DNA of 5,129 bases from Elusimicrobiota bacterium. GTDB lineage: Bacteria; RUG730. Below the pieces are notes generated by a model that saw only the letters and a program-made list of their open reading frames with translations, had not been told where the DNA came from and searched no databases. This document shows, piece by piece, positions 1 through 5,129 of the stretch (the first letter of the stretch is position 1; each line of letters begins with the position of its first letter). The stretch covers positions 1 to 5,129 of the forward strand of contig JAIRLV010000233.1 in the NCBI GenBank assembly GCA_031259185.1. Reading direction: 5' to 3'. Position numbers and translations under genes: made by a program.

Positions 1-691
1 GATCTAATGTATTCAAATTTGCTTTTACTACGTCTTCTATAAAAATATAATCTCTAATTTGATTTCCATCGCCGTAAATATTAACTTTTTCATTATTTAA
101 AATTTTATTTATAAAATTAGAAATAACATCTATTTCTCCATTAACATTTTGTCTATAACCATAGATATTAGAATATCGCAAAATGGAATAACTTATATTA
201 TATGTGCTAGTATAAAATTCTATGTAAAGTTCATTTGCATATTTTGCAATCCCATATGGAGAAATAGGTTTTTTTTTGTCTATTTCTTTTTTAGGGAATT
301 CACTTTCCCCATAAATTGCTCCTCCGCTAGAAGCAAAAATTATTTTTTTTATATTATATTTTTTACAACTTTCTAATATATTCAAAGTTCCAATTACATT
401 AACTTGTGAATCAAAAATAGGATTTTCTAAAGATTTTCTTATATTTGTTTGCGCTGCATGATGATTTACAATGTTAAAATTAACTTTTTTAAAAATATTT
501 TCTAACTTTTCATCTCTAATATCTATATTAAAAAAATCAGCTTTTGGATTTAAATTTTCTATAAAACCAGAGGATAAATTATCTGCTACCCAAACTCTAT
601 GCCCATTTTCTATGTAAGCATTAACAATATTTGAACCTACAAAACCTGCTCCTCCACTTACCAAAATATTTAAATTATCATTTTTGTTCAT
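1..691 (-). CDS. NAD-dependent nucleotide-sugar epimerase/dehydratase (UDP-glucose 4-epimerase GalE-like), C-terminus beyond window
   Basis: This is an extended short-chain dehydrogenase/reductase, expected to be cytosolic and to change the stereochemistry of a UDP- or other nucleotide-sugar using bound NAD. My translation gives 230 residues without a stop before the window edge; full-length relatives usually have about 310-330, so roughly the last quarter is missing. The Rossmann motif GGAGFVG is at residues 13-19 and the ribose-binding Asp of ADNLSSG is D37. The HHAAQ segment is at 77-81, SSGGAIYG at 121-128, the catalytic pair Tyr146/Lys150 lies in YGIAK, LRYSNIYG is at 171-178, and GDGNQIRDYIFIEDV at 207-221 is the usual substrate-binding region. 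The ATG at 691-689 is chosen because AAGG lies 9 nt upstream and the Rossmann fold starts at once. It follows dnaE by 57 nt on the same strand. The family is sure; the substrate (UDP-Glc, UDP-GlcNAc, a uronate or other) is not, so no symbol is given. Confidence 0.93.
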   Translation of the reverse strand, partial: MNKNDNLNILVSGGAGFVGSNIVNAYIENGHRVWVADNLSSGFIENLNPKADFFNIDIRDEKLENIFKKVNFNIVNHHAAQTNIRKSLENPIFDSQVNVIGTLNILESCKKYNIKKIIFASSGGAIYGESEFPKKEIDKKKPISPYGIAKYANELYIEFYTSTYNISYSILRYSNIYGYRQNVNGEIDVISNFINKILNNEKVNIYGDGNQIRDYIFIEDVVKANLNTLD

Positions 692-700
692 CTATTTCTA

Positions 701-704
701 CCTT
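701..704 (-). promoter_or_regulatory. Ribosome binding site of the epimerase gene
   Basis: On the minus strand AAGG stands 9 nt before the ATG at 691-689. It is the only purine-rich Shine-Dalgarno-like word in the 57-nt gap after dnaE, and it supports this start codon. No promoter or hairpin-plus-T-run terminator is evident in the gap (692-748), so translation probably starts on a message running through from dnaE. Confidence 0.55.
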
Positions 705-748
705 AATTATTTAATTTATGGGAATTTTTATATATTTTATTAAAGTAT

Positions 749-3700
749 TTAACATTTATAAGATATGCTATCGTCAAAAATTTTTGTTAAGTTTTCTTCT
801 ATTTCAGGCGTTAAAATTATTTTTCTTTTTGTGTCAATTTTTATATAGCCATGCCTTATACTTTTTATATTAAGAATAACTCCTGTATATCCACGTTGCA
901 TATCATTATCCAAAATTTTTTTTAATTCTTGAAATTTTTCTATACTTGTCAATGCGATATTTGTAGTTACTATGATTTCTTTTACATAATTTTTTTTTGC
1001 TTCTGAAAATTGCATAATTTCATCTGCAATAATTGTTATTTTTTCATCTTTAGAATCTATTTTCCCTTTTATAAAAACTATGTCGTCTTTATCAAACGAA
1101 GTTTCATATTTAGCATATATTTTGGGAAAAACTAAGACTTCTATTTGTCCTTTCAAATCTTCTAAAGTCAAAAAACACATTATGTCACCCTTTTTAGTTT
1201 TCATCTTTTTTAAATTACTAATAAATCCAACTATTTTTACTTCATTTGATATTTTCTTGTCATAAATATCTTGTATTGAAAATTTTGAAAACAATTGTAT
1301 ATCTTTTTGCAGATTCACCAATGGATGTCCCGTTATATAAAATCCTAAAGCATCTTTTTCATAGCTTAATAAAATAGATTCACTCCATTCTGGTATGTCT
1401 GGCAATTTTTCTTTACTTTCTTTTGAAAAACCCTCAATTTGTTCAAAAAACGAAAATTGTCCTTTTTTTGAATCTTTATTGGTTCTATTTACGTTAGTCA
1501 TTATAAATTCAAATCCTTCAAATAGACTAGATCTTTTATATTTTAGACTATCAAAAGCGCCAGCCTTTGCCAAATTTTCAATAACTTTTTTGTTTATATT
1601 ATTCGGGTCTACTCGTCTTATCATATCTGTTAAACTTTTAAAATCTTTTTCATCACGAGCTTTTACGATTGCTTGCGATGCTCCTTCTCCTACGCTTTTC
1701 ACAACAGAGAAACCGATTCTTATTTTTTTGTGTTCTAAATCTTCAATAGAAAAATTTTTATAACTTTTTTGAATATCAGGACGCAAAATTTCAATATCCA
1801 TGTCGGAACATTCATCAATATATTTAATAATAGCAGCGGAATCCCCTATTGCATTATTAAGGATGGCCGTCATGTATTCTATTGGATAATTTGCTTTCAA
1901 ATAAGCGGTCCTATATGATAAAATACCATATGCGGTACTATGACTTTTATTAAATCCATATCCGCCAAATTTTTCAATATCATTAAAAACTTTACCGGCA
2001 ACTTCCTTTTTTACTCCTTTTTCAATTGCGCCTTGTATAAAATTATTTTTTTCTTTTTTAATAATTTCTTGATTTTTTTTTCCCATAGCTTTTCGTAAAT
2101 TATCAGCTTGTACTGCTGAAAAACCAGCCATTTCAACGGCAATATTCATGACTTGTTCTTGATACAAGATAACTCCATATGTATCTTTGAGAATTGCTTC
2201 TAAACTAGGATGCGCATATTTTATTTTGCTTTTTCCATTTTTTCTATTAACAAAATCTTCTAACATCCCGCTTCCCATAGGACCTGGTCTATAAAGCGCA
2301 ATTAGAGCAATAATATCTTCAATATTTTCTATCTTTATTTTTTTTAAAAGTTCACGCATCCCAGAACTTTCCATTTGAAACACACCTATTGCTTTTCCTT
2401 CATTTAGTAAGTTATATGTTTTTTTATCATATAGAGGAATATTCCCAATATCTATATTAATGTTTCTATATTTTTTTATAAGCTCAATTGTATCGTCTAT
2501 AATACTTAAATTTTTTAACCCTAAAAAATCCATTTTCAAAAGTCCAAGTTTAACTAAATATTCTCCTTCGTATTGTGTCGCGATTACTTTTTTAGCAGAT
2601 TTTGTAAATGGCACATAATTTGTCATATCATCCTTTGAAATCAAAAGTCCAGCCGCATGAATTCCAATATGTCTTTTTATTCCTTCTATTTTTTGTGAAA
2701 TTGAAACTAATTTTTTAAACTCATCTTTTGAATTAACTAATTTTTTAAACTCTTCAATATTATTCATCGCATCATAAATCGTTGAGCCTGCTGGGATTAA
2801 TTTTGAAATTTTGTCAATCTCCATAAGTTTAATATCTAAAACTCTACCAACATCTCTAATCGCAAGTCTTGCTTGCATACTTCCAAAAGTTATGATTTGA
2901 GCGACATTTTTTTCGCCATATTTTTCTTTTACGTAATTAATTACTTTTTCTCTCCCAGTATCTGCAAAATCTATATCTAAATCTGGCATTGTGATTCTAC
3001 TAGGATTTAAAAATCTTTCAAAAATTAATCCATAATTTAAAGGATCTACATCTGTTATTTTTAGTATATAGGCGACTATGCTGCCAGTACCTGAACCTCT
3101 GCCAGGTCCGACAGAAATTCCATTTTCATTAGCATATTTTATAAAATCATAAACTATCAAAAAATACGATGAAAACCCCATTTGCGTTATGATTTTTAAT
3201 TCGTGCTCTAATCTTTCTTTTATAACGTCTGTTATATTTGTATACCTGTTTGGTAAATTTTGTTCACATAAATGTCTAAGATAAGTATTCTCATCAAATC
3301 CATCTGGAACTTTATATACGGGAAGATATATTTTGGCAAAATCTATTTTTACATTACACCTTGAAGCAATCTTTACTGTATTTTCAATCGCTTCTGGAAC
3401 ATCTGAGAAAATTTTTATCATTTCTTCTGGAGATTTAAAATAAAATTCATCGGTTGCAAATTTCATCCTTTTTGTGTCATTTAGCGTTTTACCAGTTCCA
3501 ATGCAAAGCAATATTTCTTGAATATATGCATCCTCTTTATTCAAATAATGAGCGTCATTTGTAGCAACTAATCCAACATCATATTTTTTTGAATATACTT
3601 TTAATTTTTCATTAACAATTTTTTGTTCTGGTACCCCATTATCTTGTATTTCAAAATAAAAATTTTCTTTACCAAAAATATTCAAATAACTTTCTATAAT

Positions 3701-4189
3701 TTCATCAGTTTTTTTATTTTTTAAAATAGATTGTGGAATTTCTCCGCTTATACATCCGGATAGAGCAATAATTCCTTTAGAATATTTCATTAGAATTTCT
3801 TTGTCCGCTTTTGGTTTATAATAGAAACCTTCCAAATAAGCAATTGAAACAATTTTCATTAAATTCTTATATCCTTCTTCATTCTCGGCAAGTAATGTCA
3901 AATGAAAATAATTTGGATCTTTATCAAATCTTTTGTTTGGAGCAACATATATTTCTGCGCCAATGATTGGTTTTATTCCTTCATTCATACAAGTTTCATA
4001 AAATTCTATTACCCCATACATATTCCCATGATCGGTTATCGCAATTGCATTCATTCCATATTTCTTTGCGGTGCTAAAAAGATGGGCTGGCTTTCTATTT
4101 ATATCCAAAATCCTAATTGCTCCATCTAGCAAACTATATTCTGTATGCAAGTGTAAATGTACAAATTTGTTTATGTTCTTATTTTCCAT
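749..4189 (-). CDS. dnaE: DNA polymerase III alpha subunit (DnaE1-type replicative polymerase)
   Basis: This is the catalytic subunit of the bacterial replicase, a C-family polymerase that extends DNA on the beta clamp. It is complete at 1146 residues, close to the 1160 of E. coli DnaE. In order: a PHP domain (about 9-290) with the metal-ligand pattern H13, H15, D22, H54, E79, H96, C146, D212 and H214 all present; the palm with GPGRGSGTGS at 361-370; PDLDIDF at 402-408 with catalytic D405 and D407; the third catalytic Asp D554 in KMDFLGL; fingers with FQMESSGM (604-611), YRPGPMGSGM (633-642) and GFNKSHSTAYG (745-755); a probable clamp-binding motif QFSFF at 911-915; an OB fold at about 984-1060; and a short C-terminal tau-binding-like domain. 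There is no PolC-type exonuclease insertion, so proofreading would come from a separate DnaQ or the PHP domain. The ATG at 4189 puts the first PHP strand at residue 9, as is normal, with a weak GGA 8 nt upstream. TAA is at 751-749. There is a small insertion of about 7 residues after DGAIR (around 29-36). Confidence 0.98.
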   Translation of the reverse strand: MENKNINKFVHLHLHTEYSLLDGAIRILDINRKPAHLFSTAKKYGMNAIAITDHGNMYGVIEFYETCMNEGIKPIIGAEIYVAPNKRFDKDPNYFHLTLLAENEEGYKNLMKIVSIAYLEGFYYKPKADKEILMKYSKGIIALSGCISGEIPQSILKNKKTDEIIESYLNIFGKENFYFEIQDNGVPEQKIVNEKLKVYSKKYDVGLVATNDAHYLNKEDAYIQEILLCIGTGKTLNDTKRMKFATDEFYFKSPEEMIKIFSDVPEAIENTVKIASRCNVKIDFAKIYLPVYKVPDGFDENTYLRHLCEQNLPNRYTNITDVIKERLEHELKIITQMGFSSYFLIVYDFIKYANENGISVGPGRGSGTGSIVAYILKITDVDPLNYGLIFERFLNPSRITMPDLDIDFADTGREKVINYVKEKYGEKNVAQIITFGSMQARLAIRDVGRVLDIKLMEIDKISKLIPAGSTIYDAMNNIEEFKKLVNSKDEFKKLVSISQKIEGIKRHIGIHAAGLLISKDDMTNYVPFTKSAKKVIATQYEGEYLVKLGLLKMDFLGLKNLSIIDDTIELIKKYRNINIDIGNIPLYDKKTYNLLNEGKAIGVFQMESSGMRELLKKIKIENIEDIIALIALYRPGPMGSGMLEDFVNRKNGKSKIKYAHPSLEAILKDTYGVILYQEQVMNIAVEMAGFSAVQADNLRKAMGKKNQEIIKKEKNNFIQGAIEKGVKKEVAGKVFNDIEKFGGYGFNKSHSTAYGILSYRTAYLKANYPIEYMTAILNNAIGDSAAIIKYIDECSDMDIEILRPDIQKSYKNFSIEDLEHKKIRIGFSVVKSVGEGASQAIVKARDEKDFKSLTDMIRRVDPNNINKKVIENLAKAGAFDSLKYKRSSLFEGFEFIMTNVNRTNKDSKKGQFSFFEQIEGFSKESKEKLPDIPEWSESILLSYEKDALGFYITGHPLVNLQKDIQLFSKFSIQDIYDKKISNEVKIVGFISNLKKMKTKKGDIMCFLTLEDLKGQIEVLVFPKIYAKYETSFDKDDIVFIKGKIDSKDEKITIIADEIMQFSEAKKNYVKEIIVTTNIALTSIEKFQELKKILDNDMQRGYTGVILNIKSIRHGYIKIDTKRKIILTPEIEENLTKIFDDSISYKC

Positions 4190-4218
4190 AAATTTAATCC
4201 AAAATATTTAAAAAATGT

Positions 4219-4236
4219 TCAAAATTTTTATTTTGA
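4219..4236. promoter_or_regulatory. Inverted repeat A, candidate operator or leader hairpin of dnaE
   Basis: TCAAAATTTTTATTTTGA is a dyad with perfect 7-nt arms (TCAAAAT / ATTTTGA) around four T. It lies about 30-47 nt before the dnaE start codon and just downstream of the proposed dnaE -10 box. It could therefore be an operator over the transcription start or a small hairpin in the leader RNA (A/U-rich, weak). A near copy lies at 4374-4391 in the opposite promoter. AT richness makes chance dyads common, so the call is tentative. Confidence 0.35.
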
Positions 4237-4251
4237 TTTAAAAACAAAAAT

Positions 4252-4280
4252 ATTATAAAACATTTCAAAATTAATTTCTA
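4252..4280 (-). promoter_or_regulatory. Candidate sigma70-type promoter of dnaE
   Basis: On the minus strand a perfect -10 TATAAT (4257-4252) is preceded by a 17-nt spacer and a TAGAAA (4280-4275) that matches the TTGACA consensus at 4 of 6 positions. It would start transcription near 4245, giving a leader of about 55 nt before the dnaE ATG. In such AT-rich DNA -10-like words are frequent, so this is the best of several weak options. Confidence 0.4.
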
Positions 4281-4373
4281 TAATAATTTAATAAACAAAG
4301 TTTTTTAATATTATTTTTCACTCAAATTTATAAATTTTATTAAAAATAGCTCATTATCCCTCAAAATTGTCTC

Positions 4374-4391
4374 TCAAATTTTTATTTTTGA
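4374..4391. promoter_or_regulatory. Inverted repeat B, candidate operator overlapping the -35 of the TolC-like gene
   Basis: TCAAATTTTTATTTTTGA has arms TCAAA / TTTGA separated by 8 nt. It has the same length and layout as dyad A at 4219-4236 and matches it at 15 of 18 positions. Its right arm overlaps the TTGATT -35 box (4388-4393), a position where a bound dimer would normally block RNA polymerase. The regulator, if any, is unknown; the assignment rests only on symmetry, similarity and position. Confidence 0.35.
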
Positions 4392-4416
4392 TTTTTTCGT
4401 TAAATTAATTTATAAT
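4388..4416 (+). promoter_or_regulatory. Sigma70-type promoter of the TolC-like gene
   Basis: A TTGATT -35 (4388-4393), a 17-nt spacer and a perfect TATAAT -10 (4411-4416) point to the plus-strand gene. The predicted start of transcription is about 4422-4424, leaving a short leader that contains the AAAGGA ribosome binding site. The spacing and the -10 match are the best in the window. Confidence 0.6.
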
Positions 4417-4431
4417 TAATTTTAATATAAT

Positions 4432-4437
4432 AAAGGA
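4432..4437 (+). promoter_or_regulatory. Ribosome binding site placed for the ATG at 4444, not for the long ORF at 4452
   Basis: AAAGGA at 4432-4437 is a strong Shine-Dalgarno sequence. It ends 6 nt before the ATG at 4444-4446, an ideal spacing, but 14 nt before the ATG at 4452-4454 that opens the TolC-like reading frame, which is too far for efficient direct initiation. This mismatch is what makes the start region unusual. Confidence 0.6.
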
Positions 4438-4443
4438 ATATTA

Positions 4444-4455
4444 ATGAAAAAATGA
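4444..4455 (+). other. Three-codon upstream ORF (Met-Lys-Lys-stop) overlapping the TolC-like start codon
   Basis: The ATG at 4444 is followed by two AAA codons and TGA at 4453-4455. The TGA shares bases with the ATG at 4452-4454, giving the ATGA overlap typical of translational coupling. The two Lys codons form an A6 run (4447-4452). A -1 slip on it, or one more A in the true sequence, would fuse the frames to give MKKMKKSFKS. It may be a coupling leader, a slippage switch or a sequencing error; the sequence alone does not decide. Confidence 0.45.
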
Positions 4456-5129
4456 AAAAAAGTTTTAAATCTAATTTATATATTTTTAATATTGAGTTGA
4501 TTTTGATATTAATTTTTATATTTTTTTGTCAGAATTTAATATTTCCATCTTTTTTGGGTTATACAAATGATCAAAAAATAAATATTGATGATAGCATAAA
4601 ATTAGCGCTTCTAAATAGCAGAAAACTACAGATAGCGCAAGAAGAATTAAATATTGTGAATTATAAAACATCAGAAGCATTATCGTATAGGTACCCAAAA
4701 CTTGACTTTTTAGCTAGTTATGGAAAATTTGATATTGAAAATGAAATTTATTTAATAGATAACGATAATGGGATATTTTTATTAAATGAAAATTTTTCTG
4801 AAAACTTTAGTACGAGATTTAACTTGACACAGATTTTATATCGTGGCGCTTTTTCAAAAAACATAAAAAAAACTTCTAATGCTAATATCAGAAAAGCAAA
4901 GAATGAACAAAAATTTATAAGAAATAATATAGTATATTCAATACGAAAAATTTTCAACGAGTATCTATTTTTTATAGAAGTTTTAAATTTTTATCATAAT
5001 TTAGAAAATAATATAAATGCATTAAAAAAATTTTATATATATACAAAAAATAATTTTACAGCAAAGGAGAGTTTTGAATTTGATATTTTTTTAGAAGATT
5101 TTTTTAATACAATTGACGATTTATATTTA
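4452..5129 (+). CDS. TolC-family outer-membrane efflux/secretion channel protein, N-terminal half only
   Basis: TolC-type proteins form trimeric channels through the outer membrane and periplasm, and serve as the exit duct of RND/ABC/MFS efflux pumps or type I secretion. The frame is open for 226 codons to the window edge; the family usually has about 420-500 residues, so about half is present. An N-terminal Lys-rich start and a hydrophobic stretch (about 16-35) look like an export signal, cleaved perhaps near FLGYTND. The first OEP repeat follows: DDSIKLALLNSRKLQIAQEE (46-65) is the usual 'ALxxNxxLxxAxxE' helix, RYPKLDFLASYG (80-91) leads into a first beta hairpin, and FNLTQILYRGAF (123-134) is the 'LxQxLFxGG' return. 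A long helix at about 135-200 and the start of the next helix come after it. It diverges from dnaE, with its own promoter. Pump partners would lie beyond the edge. C26 is preceded by IFF, a poor lipobox, so a NodT-like lipoprotein is unlikely. The exact start is uncertain because of the upstream mini-ORF. Confidence 0.85.
   Translation, partial: MKKSFKSNLYIFNIELILILIFIFFCQNLIFPSFLGYTNDQKINIDDSIKLALLNSRKLQIAQEELNIVNYKTSEALSYRYPKLDFLASYGKFDIENEIYLIDNDNGIFLLNENFSENFSTRFNLTQILYRGAFSKNIKKTSNANIRKAKNEQKFIRNNIVYSIRKIFNEYLFFIEVLNFYHNLENNINALKKFYIYTKNNFTAKESFEFDIFLEDFFNTIDDLYL

Larger units (their letters stand above)
4190..4451. other. Divergent intergenic regulatory region between dnaE and the TolC-like gene
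   Basis: This 262-nt stretch is non-coding in all frames I examined and is even more AT-rich than the genes. It contains a promoter candidate for each flanking gene, two related 18-bp dyads, and repeated TCAAAATT/TCAAATTT words starting at 4219, 4265, 4322, 4361 and 4374. A perfect 14-bp palindrome AAATTTATAAATTT lies at 4324-4337 but is low-complexity. I see no tRNA, small-RNA terminator or riboswitch fold, and no gene. Confidence 0.7.

Noticed and set aside
269-277. A9 tract in the epimerase as a phase-variation switch
   Set aside because: Equal A9 tracts occur in the essential dnaE gene, so run length alone is no sign of selected switching.
149-376. 75-codon plus-strand ORF
   Set aside because: It lies opposite the epimerase gene, whose minus-strand frame carries clear family motifs throughout; its composition is Phe/Ile-rich, as expected of an antisense shadow.
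1080-1763. Plus-strand ORFs at 1080-1265 and 1395-1763
   Set aside because: Both are antisense to conserved DnaE domains and have no RBS or recognisable motif.
2705-2752. 18-bp direct repeat with 30-bp period inside dnaE (repeated EFKKLV)
   Set aside because: The segment aligns with ordinary DnaE sequence at nearly normal length, so it is chance similarity of two neighbouring helix segments plus codon bias, not a recent duplication.
3902-4129. Plus-strand 75-codon ORF
   Set aside because: It is antisense to the conserved PHP domain of DnaE and shows no family feature.
4324-4337. Perfect 14-bp palindrome AAATTTATAAATTT
   Set aside because: It contains only A and T in a very AT-rich spacer, so it is likely to arise by chance; it has no relation to either promoter box.
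4516-4957. Minus-strand ORFs at 4516-4698 and 4748-4957
   Set aside because: They are shadows of the TolC-like frame, which has the OEP motifs, a promoter and a continuous reading frame.

Overview
This window is very AT-rich (roughly a quarter G+C by eye). It holds three genes, two of them cut by the window edges: a nucleotide-sugar epimerase/dehydratase (1-691, minus, C-terminus missing), a complete DNA polymerase III alpha subunit gene dnaE (749-4189, minus) and the N-terminal half of a TolC-family outer-membrane protein (4452-5129, plus, C-terminus missing). The TolC-type protein implies a cell with an outer membrane. AT richness, many A8-A9 runs and Lys/Asn/Ile-rich proteins fit a low-GC, perhaps host-associated Gram-negative lineage. 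Elusimicrobiota/Endomicrobia-like or Fusobacteria-like groups are possible, but I cannot settle the phylum from sequence alone.

Layout: dnaE and the epimerase lie head to tail on the minus strand. Only 57 nt separate them and no convincing terminator is visible, so they may be co-transcribed although their functions (genome replication; sugar-nucleotide/envelope metabolism) are unrelated. The TolC-like gene diverges from dnaE across a 262-nt AT-rich region (4190-4451) that can be read as two back-to-back promoters. A good TTGATT-17-TATAAT promoter drives the TolC-like gene, and a TAGAAA-17-TATAAT candidate drives dnaE.

The regulatory region is the most interesting part. Two 18-bp dyads of the form TCAAA-N8-TTTGA (15/18 identical) sit one at each divergent promoter, and further TCAAAWTT half-site-like words lie between and around them. 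The TolC-like gene also has an odd start. Its only good ribosome binding site is placed for an ATG at 4444 that opens a three-codon ORF (Met-Lys-Lys-stop). The stop of that ORF overlaps the apparent true ATG at 4452 (ATGA). This suggests translational coupling, slippage on the A6 tract, or a one-base sequence error.

I see no RNA gene, CRISPR array, insertion sequence or obvious new multi-gene system. The genes are recognisable housekeeping or envelope families.
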